Shown one piece after another: positions 24,731 to 32,967 of a DNA stretch of 50,780 nucleotides (positions are counted from its first letter, which is position 1; each line of letters starts with the position of its first letter). Source of the stretch: Sphaerochaeta sp. (GTDB taxonomy: Bacteria; Spirochaetota; Spirochaetia; Sphaerochaetales; Sphaerochaetaceae); contig JAGYOG010000015.1 in NCBI GenBank assembly GCA_018399495.1, positions 1 through 50,780 on the forward strand, written 5' to 3'. The position numbers and the translations under genes are program-made. The notes under the pieces are model-generated. The model searched no databases, had not been told where the DNA came from, and saw only the letters and a list, made by a program, of their open reading frames with translations.

Positions 24731-24743
24731 CCCTAATGTGATA

Positions 24744-24962
24744 TTAGCGCTCGCGGTAAATGATACGACCTTTGGTCAGATCATAGGGAGAAAGTGCAAC
24801 ACGCACGGTATCACCAGGAACAATCCTAATGTAGTGTTTGCGCATCTTGCCCGAGAGATGGGCAAGAATGACATGTTCATTCTGTAGTTCCACACGGAAC
24901 ATGGTGTTGGGAAGAGCCTCGCGTACGATGCCTTCTACTTCAATTGCTTCTTCTTTGGCCAC
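24744..24962 (-). CDS. infA: Translation initiation factor IF-1
   Basis: A 72-residue S1/OB-fold protein that binds the 30S A site during initiation. The sequence [20 protein letters not shown] followed by [20 protein letters not shown] and [16 protein letters not shown] is diagnostic. It starts with GTG at 24962 (minus) with GGAGG 5 nt upstream and has its own consensus promoter. It lies 69 nt downstream of the sodium symporter gene. Confidence 0.97.
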   Translation of the reverse strand: MAKEEAIEVEGIVREALPNTMFRVELQNEHVILAHLSGKMRKHYIRIVPGDTVRVALSPYDLTKGRIIYRER

Positions 24963-24995
24963 AAAACCTCCAAATATTTGCTTAAAAGCAAGAAA

Positions 24996-25024
24996 ATTAT
25001 ATGCATTAGGTCAAAATGTGTCAA
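24996..25024 (-). promoter_or_regulatory. infA promoter (perfect consensus)
   Basis: On the minus strand TTGACA (25024-25019), a 17-nt spacer and TATAAT (25001-24996) match the sigma70 consensus at all 12 positions. The transcribed leader contains a small TTGCTT-AA-AAGCAA hairpin (24978-24991) upstream of the Shine-Dalgarno. Confidence 0.85.
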
Positions 25025-25031
25025 CAGTGCC

Positions 25032-26423
25032 CTATGCAATAAAAATATCCCAATATCCTTTCAAAAATATACCTAAAATAATTGCTGGCAACACATACTT
25101 GAAGTAAGGACGAAGCATCTTAGGAAAATGTAATCCGTTAGATCCACTATCTGCTTCTGAAATGAAATTGTCCCATCCCCAACCGTACTTCCAGGTACAG
25201 TAGATGGTGAAGAACAGAGATCCCAAGGGAAGTAGGGTAGAGCTGACAACAAAGTCTTCAAGGTCAAGCACCCCTGTTCCTGGTCCAAGGGGCTGGAATC
25301 CTGCAAGTACATTGAAGCCGAGGATACAGGGGAGGCTGAGCAAGACAATGGCAACACCATTGAACAAGGTTGCCTTTTTACGATCAACACCCTTTGTATC
25401 AATCCAGAAACTAATGATGTTCTCAAATACAGCAATTAGTGTGCTCAACGCTGCAAAGCTCATAAAGAGGAAGAATAAGGAACCCCATACACGACCTCCA
25501 GCCATCTGGTTGAAGATGTTGGGAAGTGTGATGAAGATTAGCGAAGGCCCAGCGTCAGGCTTTACTCCAAAGGCAAATGCAGCGGGGAAAATGATCAGAC
25601 CACTGCAAAGGGCTACGAATGTATCAAGGCCGATGATGCGAACTGCCTCGCCAGTGAGTCGGTGTTCCTTGCCAATATAAGAACCAAAAATGGAGATTGA
25701 GCCGATACCAAGACTCAATGTGAAGAATGCTTGTCCCATTGCAGCATACACGGTTTCAGAAAGGCCGCTTTCCATTATCTTCCCAAAGTCAGGAACTAAG
25801 TAAAACTTCAGACCTTCTCCAGCACCATCGAGCAGCATGCTGTTGAATGCGAGTACCAGCATCAGCATAAGAAGACCAATCATCATTCGCTTGGTTATTT
25901 TTTCCACTCCACTCTGCAATCCCTTGGCTACAGGGAGAAGTCCCAAGATTACTGCCAGAATCATCCAGAATATCATACTTCCGGGGTTTCCCAGCATGGT
26001 GGAAAAGAAACCACCTACTTGATTGGCATTCAATCCAATGAAGTCTCCTTTAACGGTATGCACAAAATAGGAGAGAAGCCACCCGGTAATGGTGGTGTAG
26101 AACATCATCAGCACATAGTTGCCGATAATGGCAAGTTTGCCATAGAGATGCCAGGTTTTTTTGGTCGGGGTCAATGTCTCAAAAGTAAGGCCGATATTGG
26201 CCTGGCTTGCTCTTCCAATGGAAAGTTCCATAACCATGACGGGAAGGCCGAGAATGAAAAGAAACAAAACGTAGATTAGCACAAACGCTGCCCCACCGTA
26301 CCGTCCTGCTATGTAGGGGAAACGCCATACATTTCCTAGTCCAATGGCACATCCTGCTGATAGAAGGATGAATCCCAATCTGCTTGCCAGTGCTTCACGT
26401 GTTTTCGTAGCGACTAAACTCAT
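25032..26423 (-). CDS. Sodium-dependent amino-acid symporter, NSS/SLC6 (LeuT) family
   Basis: A 463-residue polytopic membrane protein. The N-terminus LASRLGFILLSAGCAIGLGN followed by VWRFPYIAGRYGGAAF is the signature TM1 of the NSS family, containing the sodium- and substrate-binding unwound region. Later conserved pieces include YAAMGQAFFTLSLGIGSISI (TM6 region) and FFLFMSFAALSTLIAVFE (TM8). It has about 11-12 spans, like other bacterial members. Substrates in the family are amino acids such as Leu, Trp or Tyr; the specific one is not evident. It is divergent from glyA across 169 nt, a placement that suggests but does not prove a link to glycine/serine metabolism. Confidence 0.9.
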   Translation of the reverse strand: MSLVATKTREALASRLGFILLSAGCAIGLGNVWRFPYIAGRYGGAAFVLIYVLFLFILGLPVMVMELSIGRASQANIGLTFETLTPTKKTWHLYGKLAIIGNYVLMMFYTTITGWLLSYFVHTVKGDFIGLNANQVGGFFSTMLGNPGSMIFWMILAVILGLLPVAKGLQSGVEKITKRMMIGLLMLMLVLAFNSMLLDGAGEGLKFYLVPDFGKIMESGLSETVYAAMGQAFFTLSLGIGSISIFGSYIGKEHRLTGEAVRIIGLDTFVALCSGLIIFPAAFAFGVKPDAGPSLIFITLPNIFNQMAGGRVWGSLFFLFMSFAALSTLIAVFENIISFWIDTKGVDRKKATLFNGVAIVLLSLPCILGFNVLAGFQPLGPGTGVLDLEDFVVSSTLLPLGSLFFTIYCTWKYGWGWDNFISEADSGSNGLHFPKMLRPYFKYVLPAIILGIFLKGYWDIFIA

Positions 26424-26529
26424 ATGGTTTTTCTCTCTTTGCTATTGTATCGAGTTGTTTATTGCAGAAGACAATTGCCACATTCTGAAGTATGATGAAT
26501 AAAAATGCAACCCAAAACTGCCCAGTGCG

Positions 26530-26559
26530 TTGACAGAGAGGCTCCACAAGGGCAAGATA
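26530..26559 (+). promoter_or_regulatory. Candidate glyA-gcv promoter
   Basis: TTGACA at 26530-26535 is followed 18 nt later by AAGATA (26554-26559), a weak -10. The 169-nt divergent region (26424-26592) contains no glycine riboswitch that I can recognise. Confidence 0.35.
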
Positions 26560-26592
26560 CGAAGTAACATAGCACGCAAAGAGGTAAAACAC

Positions 26593-28122
26593 ATGTCCAG
26601 TGGAACAGCATTGCAAGCATATTTGGCAGAAACTAAAGATATGAATAGCCCGATGGTGGCCTATACTGCAGCCCTTGACCAGATTGCACAGGTTGATTCT
26701 GATATTGCAAGTCGTATCGTCAATGAGCTGAAAGATCAGCGGACCCACTTGAAGTTGATTGCAAGTGAGAATTTCTCATCAATTGCTTCACAGCTTGCAA
26801 TGGGCAACCTGCTCACCGACAAGTATAGTGAAGGGTTTGCTTACCACCGGTTCTACGCTGGTTGTGACAATGTAGACGCCATTGAAGCTAGAGCTAGCGA
26901 GTATGCGTGTAAACTCTTTGGAGCTGAGCATGCGTATGTACAGCCCCACAGTGGTGCTGATGCCAACTTGGTTGCTTATTGGGCTATTCTCAACACCCGT
27001 ATCCAGGTACCTGCCTTGGAGGAGATAGGAATTCCCAATCCCAGTAATCTCAGTAGGGAACAGTGGGACCAAGTGAGGGAAAAGTTGGGCAATCAACGTC
27101 TGTTGGGTCTTGACTACTACTCAGGAGGCCACCTAACACATGGATATCGCCAGAATATTTCAGCACAGATGTTTGATGCCTACACGTACACCGTCGATAA
27201 AAAGAGTGGGTTGCTTGATTATGATGAAATTGAGAAAATGGCTCAGGAAATCAAGCCATTGATTTTGCTGGCAGGCTATAGTGCATACCCTAGAAAGATT
27301 GACTTCAAGCGGATGAGCGAGATTGCCCATAGCATTGGCGCTGTATTCATGGTTGATATGGCTCACTTTGCTGGCTTGGTTGCTGGAAATGTCTTTTTAG
27401 GAAATTACAATCCAGTGCTTTGGGCTGATGTAGTAACCACTACGACCCATAAGACCCTACGAGGGCCCCGAGGTGGAATGGTGCTCTGTAAGCAAGAGTT
27501 TGCTGAGAGTGTGGATAAAGGGTGTCCTTTGGTACTCGGAGGTCCGCTTCCCCATGTTATGGCAGCAAAGGCTATCGCTTTCAGGGAAGCACTTGATCCT
27601 TCATTCCAAACGTATGCACAGACTATCGTCAAGAACTCCGAGGTATTGGCAAAAGCATGTCTAGATGAGGGGGTTCCTGTTGCAACAGGAGGGACGGACA
27701 ACCACTTGATGCTTCTTGATGTCAGACCTTTTGGCTTGAACGGCAGACAGGCAGAGACTGCCCTCAGGGAGTGCGGAGTTACGTTGAACAGGAATGCACT
27801 ACCATTCGATCCCAATGGTCCATGGTACACGAGTGGACTTCGTATTGGGACTCCTGCTGTAACGACGCTCAAGATGGGTGAGCAAGAAATGAAAGAGATT
27901 GCTTCCATAATTGCGTTGGTGCTTAATCACACCAAGCCGCTGATCCTCACCAAGGGAGCAAATGCGGGTAAGCCAAGCAAAGCAAAGTCTGTTATTGAGG
28001 ATGCAGCAAAGCAAGAGGCACAGAAGCGGGTCCTGGTCTTGCTGGAGAAGTTCAAGCTCTACCCTGAGTTGGACCTCCCCTTTCTGGAGAAGCATTTTCC
28101 ACTCGACAATACCGAGCGGTGA
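26593..28122 (+). CDS. glyA: Serine hydroxymethyltransferase, long form
   Basis: GlyA interconverts serine and glycine with tetrahydrofolate, using PLP. The protein from ATG 26593 is 509 residues, longer than the usual 415-430; long forms are found in some spirochaetes and chlamydiae. Visible motifs are HLKLIASENFSS near the N-terminus, YSEGFAYHRFYAGC, VQPHSGADANLVAYWA and the PLP-lysine segment VTTTTHKTLRGPRGGM. An extra segment (about 130-165, RIQVPALEEIGIPNPSN onward) and a Lys/Ala-rich stretch (about 440-470) explain the length. I prefer 26593 to the frame's first ATG at 26530 because GAGG lies at 26581-26584 and 26530 falls in a possible -35. It heads glyA-gcvH-gcvPA-gcvPB. Confidence 0.93.
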   Translation: MSSGTALQAYLAETKDMNSPMVAYTAALDQIAQVDSDIASRIVNELKDQRTHLKLIASENFSSIASQLAMGNLLTDKYSEGFAYHRFYAGCDNVDAIEARASEYACKLFGAEHAYVQPHSGADANLVAYWAILNTRIQVPALEEIGIPNPSNLSREQWDQVREKLGNQRLLGLDYYSGGHLTHGYRQNISAQMFDAYTYTVDKKSGLLDYDEIEKMAQEIKPLILLAGYSAYPRKIDFKRMSEIAHSIGAVFMVDMAHFAGLVAGNVFLGNYNPVLWADVVTTTTHKTLRGPRGGMVLCKQEFAESVDKGCPLVLGGPLPHVMAAKAIAFREALDPSFQTYAQTIVKNSEVLAKACLDEGVPVATGGTDNHLMLLDVRPFGLNGRQAETALRECGVTLNRNALPFDPNGPWYTSGLRIGTPAVTTLKMGEQEMKEIASIIALVLNHTKPLILTKGANAGKPSKAKSVIEDAAKQEAQKRVLVLLEKFKLYPELDLPFLEKHFPLDNTER

Positions 28123-28152
28123 TGATAGCATTGACGATGGTGGAGGTAAGCA

Positions 28153-28536
28153 ATGAGTAAGATTGTAGAGAATCTACGCTACAGCAAAGATCATGAATGG
28201 GTTCGTATTGAGGGTGACAAGGCCTATGTAGGTATTACAGACCATGCACAGCATGAACTGGGTGAGATTGTCTTTGTTGAGCTTCCTCCCCTTGGTGAGC
28301 GATATCAAAAGGGAGAAGAGATATCCACCGTTGAGAGCGTCAAGGCAGCATCAGCCATTATAAATCCTATTGAGGGGGTTGTGGATGAAGCAAATGAGGA
28401 TCTTGATGGATCTCCTGAATTGATCAACGAGGACTGTTATGCACATCACCTCTATATTCTTAGCTCATTTTCGAAGGATGATTATGGTGAGTTATTGGAT
28501 GCAAAGGCATACCAAGCATACCTAGAGACACTATAA
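28153..28536 (+). CDS. gcvH: Glycine cleavage system H protein
   Basis: GcvH is the lipoylated shuttle of the glycine cleavage system, carrying the aminomethyl group from P to T protein. The 127-residue protein starts KIVENLRYSKDHEWVRIEGD, with the lipoyl domain including ISTVESVKAASAIINPIEG; the lysine in SVKAA is the lipoylation site. The GGAGG Shine-Dalgarno lies before ATG 28153, and glyA is 30 nt upstream. Confidence 0.97.
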   Translation: MSKIVENLRYSKDHEWVRIEGDKAYVGITDHAQHELGEIVFVELPPLGERYQKGEEISTVESVKAASAIINPIEGVVDEANEDLDGSPELINEDCYAHHLYILSSFSKDDYGELLDAKAYQAYLETL

Positions 28537-28551
28537 AAAACACAATAGCTA

Positions 28552-28578
28552 GCCGCCAGAATCTGGCGGCCTTTGTTT
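28552..28578 (+). terminator. Intra-operon hairpin between gcvH and gcvPA
   Basis: GCCGCCAG (28552-28559) and CTGGCGGC (28563-28570) form a perfect 8-bp stem with a 3-nt loop, followed by CTTTGTTT. The T-tract is interrupted, so this is more likely partial attenuation or an mRNA-stability element than full termination. Confidence 0.5.
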
Positions 28579-28599
28579 GCCCATATGCTGGAGGCAATG

Positions 28600-29955
28600 A
28601 TGATTTATCCCTATATTCCTCATACTGATGAAGATCGAAAAGTAATGCTTGAAGCAATCGGTCTCTCTTCAATGGAGGAACTTTTTTCCGGTTTGTCAGA
28701 GGATATTCTACTCTCTGATTCAGTTCCAATCAGCCAAGGTCGGACTGAAGATGAAGTGCAAAGAATGATTGATTCCATAGCACAACGTAATGTGCGTGGT
28801 ATACCGTTCTTAGGGTGTGGATGTTATGACCATATTATTCCCGCTACAGTTGAAGCACTTTCCAGTCTTCCTTCATTCGTGACAGCATACACTCCCTACC
28901 AAGCAGAGATGAGCCAAGGCCTGCTTGAAGCAATCTATGAGTTCCAAAGTATGATTTGTGAAATCACTTCAATGGATGTAGCTAATGCTTCTCTGTATGA
29001 TGGAGCAAATGCAGCGAGTGAGGCAGCTGCCTTGATGGTGGGAGCAAAACGACATGCATCAGTGGTTCTGGTCTCCTCCACACTACACCCATTTACCTTG
29101 CAGGTTCTGCAGACTTGGGCTAAAGGAACCGGGAGGTCATTGCGCATGGTAAAAGAGAAAGAGGGGGTGGTTGATCTCTCTCAGTTGCCCTCCCTTCTGG
29201 ATTCTGAGTGTGCTGGATTGATTGTTCAGAGCCCGAACCGATATGGCTTGTTGGAATCATATGAGGGGGTTGCAGAGATCCTTCATGAGCAAAAGGCTCT
29301 CCTAGCTATCTCAAATGATCCGCTTTCTCTTGCGATGCAGAAGTCTCCAGGTCAGTGGGATGCAGATATTGCTATCGGAGACACCCAGTCTTTGGGACTG
29401 CCTCTTGCCTATGGTGGACCGAGTTGTGGCTATATGGCGGTAAAGGAAGCACTTCTGAGAAAACTCCCCGGTCGGCTGGTTGGTTTGACCCAGGATGGGA
29501 AAGGGAGAAAAGGGTTCACGCTGACGTTCCAAGCGAGAGAGCAACATATCAAGCGGGAGCGTGCAACAAGTAATATCTGTTCCAACCAGGCACTGGCGGC
29601 ACTGATGACAACTATTCACCTCTCCAGCTTAGGGTGGGACGGTATGGTCGAGGCTGCAAATCAAAGCTACGCCAAGGCGCATTATCTGGCATATCATCTA
29701 GCCCAGCTTCCTGGAATGACCTTGGTTTGGGACAAACCTTTCTGGTGTGAATTCCCTTTGGGGTTTTCCGATCCCAAGCGTCTGAGAAAGTTCATGCAGG
29801 AGCTTCGTAACGAAGGAATTTTTGCAGGTGTCAGACTGTCAACGCTGACTCGCAAGGTAAAGGATGAATTGGTTCTCCTTGTCGCGGTGACGGAGAAACG
29901 TAGTCGTGAGGAGCTGGAGCTTTACCTGGCAGCAGCGCGGAGGGTTATGAAATGA
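28600..29955 (+). CDS. gcvPA: Glycine dehydrogenase (decarboxylating) subunit 1
   Basis: This is the N-terminal half of split P protein, which decarboxylates glycine with GcvPB and loads GcvH. The 451-residue protein shows YPYIPHTDEDRKVMLEAIG at the start, then YTPYQAEMSQGLLEAIYEFQ, DGANAASEAAALM and LPLAYGGPSCGYMAVKE. I set the start at ATG 28600 because GGAGG (28590-28594) is 5 nt upstream; the open frame begins at TTG 28573, inside the hairpin tail. It overlaps gcvPB by 4 nt. Confidence 0.94.
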   Translation: MIYPYIPHTDEDRKVMLEAIGLSSMEELFSGLSEDILLSDSVPISQGRTEDEVQRMIDSIAQRNVRGIPFLGCGCYDHIIPATVEALSSLPSFVTAYTPYQAEMSQGLLEAIYEFQSMICEITSMDVANASLYDGANAASEAAALMVGAKRHASVVLVSSTLHPFTLQVLQTWAKGTGRSLRMVKEKEGVVDLSQLPSLLDSECAGLIVQSPNRYGLLESYEGVAEILHEQKALLAISNDPLSLAMQKSPGQWDADIAIGDTQSLGLPLAYGGPSCGYMAVKEALLRKLPGRLVGLTQDGKGRKGFTLTFQAREQHIKRERATSNICSNQALAALMTTIHLSSLGWDGMVEAANQSYAKAHYLAYHLAQLPGMTLVWDKPFWCEFPLGFSDPKRLRKFMQELRNEGIFAGVRLSTLTRKVKDELVLLVAVTEKRSREELELYLAAARRVMK

Positions 29956-31403
29956 GAGAGACACTATTGATTGAGCAATCCAAACAAGGAAGAAAAGCAT
30001 ACTGTTTCCCTCCTCTGGATCTTCCTAATGGGTTTTATCAGGCACTTCCTCCTCTCCCCGAATCCATTCGTAGACAGGAAACAGCTCGTCTGCCGGAAGT
30101 ATCAGAATTGGATGTAGTCAGGCATTTTACTCGCCTTTCCACGATGATTCATGGTGTGGACAATGGAATGTATCCGCTTGGTTCTTGTACGATGAAATAT
30201 AATCCCAAGCTCAGTGAACATATAGCAAAAATGGATGCATTTACAAAAATACATCCCCTGCAGGATGTCTCAACAACACAGGGTAGTCTCTCCATTATGT
30301 TTAATTTGCTGGAGGATCTTTCCTCTATCACTGGAATGAAATGGGGTACATTGCAGCCTTGTGCGGGAGCCCATGGCGAATATACTGGGTTGAAAATGGT
30401 CAAGACATACTATGAGCAACATGGAGAGATCGGGCGCACCAAGATCCTCATCCCCTCCAGTGCTCATGGCACCAATCCTGCCAGTGCAATAGTAAATGGT
30501 TTTGAGGTGCTTCCCATCGGTGCTAATAAAAAGGGTCAGGTGGATTTGGATGACCTTGAGGCAAAGTTGGATGATTCTGTTGCTGCCTTGATGATGACCA
30601 ATCCCAATACCTTGGGAATCTTTGAGCAGGATATTCTTGCCATCAGCAAGATGGTCCATGCCCAGGGATCCCTCATGTACTATGACGGAGCTAACATGAA
30701 TGCCATATTGGGTATGGCTACCCCTGGTGAGATGGGGTTTGATGTAGTGCATCTCAATCTACACAAAACCTTCTCCACCCCACACGGGGGAGGTGGTCCG
30801 GGAAGCGGTCCAGTGATGGTGAATGATACACTCAGGCCATTCCTCCCGAAACCGGATATTCACTTGACCGATAGTGGCTATGTTCTTGATTGGGAGCGTG
30901 AGGAATCCATCGGGAAAGTTAGTATGTTCTGGGGGAATTTCCTGGTACTGCTTAGGGCGTATGTCTATATTTTAAGAATGGGTAGTGAAGGCCTCCGCTC
31001 TGCAAGTGCTCATGCCGTTTTGAATGCAAATTATGTGGCAAAGCGATTAGGTGATGTGTGTGAGATTCCCTATGGGACAAGATGCATGCATGAGTTTGTC
31101 ATCAGCTTGGAGCAGTATAGACAGAATTATGGGGTAAGAGCTCAGGATATTGCCAAAGCTCTCATTGATAAGGGGTATCACCCTCCTACCATGTACTTTC
31201 CCTCACTGGTAAGTGAAGCGCTTATGATTGAACCGACCGAGAGTGAGAGCCTTGAGACACTTGATGCTTTCATTCTTGCATTCCGTTCAATTCTTGAACA
31301 AGCAAAAGAAGATCCCGAATATGTGAAAGGAGCTCCTTACACGACACCAATAGGCCGATTGGATGAGGTGAAGGCAATCAAGGAACCAAATCTTCGCTAC
31401 TGA
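29952..31403 (+). CDS. gcvPB: Glycine dehydrogenase (decarboxylating) subunit 2
   Basis: The PLP-binding half of the split P protein, 483 residues. Key landmarks are YPLGSCTMKYNPKLSEHIAK, GAHGEYTGLKMVKTYYEQHG, PSSAHGTNPASA and the PLP-lysine motif LNLHKTFSTPHGGGGPGSGP. The size agrees with split-type GcvPB. No gcvT (T protein) or lpd (L protein) follows, so the cluster is an incomplete glycine cleavage operon in this window. No clear terminator is visible in the 54 nt before the next gene. Confidence 0.96.
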   Translation: MRETLLIEQSKQGRKAYCFPPLDLPNGFYQALPPLPESIRRQETARLPEVSELDVVRHFTRLSTMIHGVDNGMYPLGSCTMKYNPKLSEHIAKMDAFTKIHPLQDVSTTQGSLSIMFNLLEDLSSITGMKWGTLQPCAGAHGEYTGLKMVKTYYEQHGEIGRTKILIPSSAHGTNPASAIVNGFEVLPIGANKKGQVDLDDLEAKLDDSVAALMMTNPNTLGIFEQDILAISKMVHAQGSLMYYDGANMNAILGMATPGEMGFDVVHLNLHKTFSTPHGGGGPGSGPVMVNDTLRPFLPKPDIHLTDSGYVLDWEREESIGKVSMFWGNFLVLLRAYVYILRMGSEGLRSASAHAVLNANYVAKRLGDVCEIPYGTRCMHEFVISLEQYRQNYGVRAQDIAKALIDKGYHPPTMYFPSLVSEALMIEPTESESLETLDAFILAFRSILEQAKEDPEYVKGAPYTTPIGRLDEVKAIKEPNLRY

Positions 31404-31422
31404 GCGACTGGTACTTTTTGCT

Positions 31423-31451
31423 TTGCAGTCTTTCCAATCTTGAGGTATCCT
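31423..31451 (+). promoter_or_regulatory. Candidate promoter of the hydantoinase gene
   Basis: TTGCAG (31423-31428), 17 nt, TATCCT (31446-31451). The -10 ends 6 nt before ATG 31458, so the transcript would be leaderless or nearly so. Only the near-start AAGG could act as a Shine-Dalgarno, and it is too close. Confidence 0.4.
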
Positions 31452-31457
31452 TAAGGT

Positions 31458-32858
31458 ATGAATAGAATATTAATACAAGACGGATTGCTCGTTGATACGG
31501 AATGGACCAGGCATGCTGACATCTTGATTGAGAATTCGAAGATTGTGCATATTGCAGCAAAGATCGACCCAGGTACATTGCCTGAAGGAACAGAGATAGT
31601 ACAGGCAGAAGATATGTGTGTGTTGCCCGGCATCATTGATGCCCACACCCATTATCACTTGGTAAGCAGGGGAACTGTTACGGCTGACTCCTTTGAGGAA
31701 GGCAGTCGCTGTGCAGCTTTTGGTGGGGTAACATGTGTCGTGGATTTTGCCGACGATGACAAGAAAGGAAATCTTGCGGCCTGTGCGAAAGCCAGAAGTA
31801 CTGCCATGGGAAAAGAGATGGCTGTGGATTTTTCTCTCCACCAAGGGGTGTACGCTTACCGCGAAGGCTTGGAAGAGGAATTGATACAGCTGAAGCAGGC
31901 AGGGGTGAAGGTCATAAAGATGTTCACCACGTATAAAGATGTCGGTTACTTGGTTGATAATCCCGAAGAGTTGCGTAAGATTTTTGCATTATGCAAGAAG
32001 CATGATTTGCTGATAAGTGTTCACTGTGAAGATGATGCAACCATACAGAAGGTAAACAGTACCTATACTGGACCCTATACTCCTCCTTCCCATGCAGTAC
32101 TCCGTCCCAGTGAAGCCGAGGCCAGAGGCATTGAAACGGTAGGAAAGATTGCTTTAGAGCTGGATATGCCGATCTATATAGTGCACCTATCCAGTAAAGA
32201 TGGTCTTGAAAAAGTGAGGGAGCTTCGGTCAAAGGGGCTCAGGGTAATTCTTGAGACAACACCTCATTACCTGTTCTTGGATAAGAGCAAACTTGAAGGT
32301 GAAGATGGTCCGCTGTATGTCATGACACCTCCTTTGAGGAGCAAGGAAGATAACGATGCGTTACAGGAAGCAGTCCTCAATGGGGAGGTGCAGATTATTG
32401 CAACAGACCACTGTTCATTCACTCGTGAGCAAAAGCTTTCCAGCAATGATGTGAGAACCATTTTCCCAGGGATTCCTGGTACAGAAGAACTTCTGAGTTT
32501 GGTTTACTCCTTTGCCTCCAATAGTGGAAGGATTGGTATTCAGCAGGTAGTGAATTTACTCAGCACTGGTCCTGCTAAAGCGTTCGGGCTTTACCCTCAG
32601 AAAGGCTCTATCAGGGTAGGAAGTGATGCTGACTTGGTAATTTTCGACCCTGATATGGCGTGGACTATCAGCAAAGAGGATACGCATTCAGCCAGTGGAT
32701 ATACACCTTATGAGGGAATGCAGGTCATTGGCAAAGCAATTATGACCTATCTTCGTGGACGTTTGATCATGGGAGACAATATCTATCTTGGACGTAATGG
32801 ATACGGAAAGTTTGTTACCCAAGATGATGTTGGTCGAGGCAAAACGATAATGCATTGA
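31458..32858 (+). CDS. Dihydropyrimidinase / D-hydantoinase family amidohydrolase
   Basis: A 466-residue cyclic amidohydrolase that opens dihydropyrimidine or hydantoin rings. Metal-site features are IDAHTHYH (about residue 60), the carboxylated lysine in VIKMFTTYKD (about 154), SVHCED (about 190), IVHLSS and ATDHCSF with the catalytic aspartate. The C-terminal GSDADLVIFDPD strand and YEGMQVIGK are typical of hydantoinases. Dihydropyrimidinase, hydantoinase and allantoinase cannot be separated safely by eye; the phenylalanine/threonine around the carboxylated lysine favours the hydantoinase/dihydropyrimidinase branch. The next unit encodes a cytidine deaminase fusion, which supports a pyrimidine role. 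Confidence 0.87.
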   Translation: MNRILIQDGLLVDTEWTRHADILIENSKIVHIAAKIDPGTLPEGTEIVQAEDMCVLPGIIDAHTHYHLVSRGTVTADSFEEGSRCAAFGGVTCVVDFADDDKKGNLAACAKARSTAMGKEMAVDFSLHQGVYAYREGLEEELIQLKQAGVKVIKMFTTYKDVGYLVDNPEELRKIFALCKKHDLLISVHCEDDATIQKVNSTYTGPYTPPSHAVLRPSEAEARGIETVGKIALELDMPIYIVHLSSKDGLEKVRELRSKGLRVILETTPHYLFLDKSKLEGEDGPLYVMTPPLRSKEDNDALQEAVLNGEVQIIATDHCSFTREQKLSSNDVRTIFPGIPGTEELLSLVYSFASNSGRIGIQQVVNLLSTGPAKAFGLYPQKGSIRVGSDADLVIFDPDMAWTISKEDTHSASGYTPYEGMQVIGKAIMTYLRGRLIMGDNIYLGRNGYGKFVTQDDVGRGKTIMH

Positions 32859-32879
32859 TTTTGCTATACTAGGTTGGTA

Positions 32880-32907
32880 ACGGCATCCTGCAAAGGATGC
32901 CGTCTTT
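32880..32907 (+). terminator. Terminator of the hydantoinase unit
   Basis: ACGGCATCC (32880-32888) pairs perfectly with GGATGCCGT (32895-32903) around TGCAAA, followed by a short CTTT tail. Confidence 0.75.
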
Positions 32908-32921
32908 AACAAGCTCACTTA

Positions 32922-32950
32922 TTGTCACAGTAGGCTATTTTCACTAGACT
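32922..32950 (+). promoter_or_regulatory. Promoter of the HAD-cytidine deaminase unit
   Basis: TTGTCA (32922-32927), 17 nt, TAGACT (32945-32950). AAGGAG follows before ATG 32968. It lies just after the preceding terminator and marks a new transcription unit. Confidence 0.6.
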
Positions 32951-32967
32951 ATCAGCAAGGAGTTTCC

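Noticed and set aside
26424-26592. Glycine riboswitch upstream of the glyA-gcv operon
   Set aside because: I looked for the paired tandem aptamer cores expected before gcv operons. The leader after the candidate promoter is only about 30 nt, too short for a glycine aptamer.
32862-32870. Extended -10 (TGCTATACT) just before the 32880 terminator as a promoter
   Set aside because: Transcription from it would run straight into the terminator hairpin; no -35 is visible.
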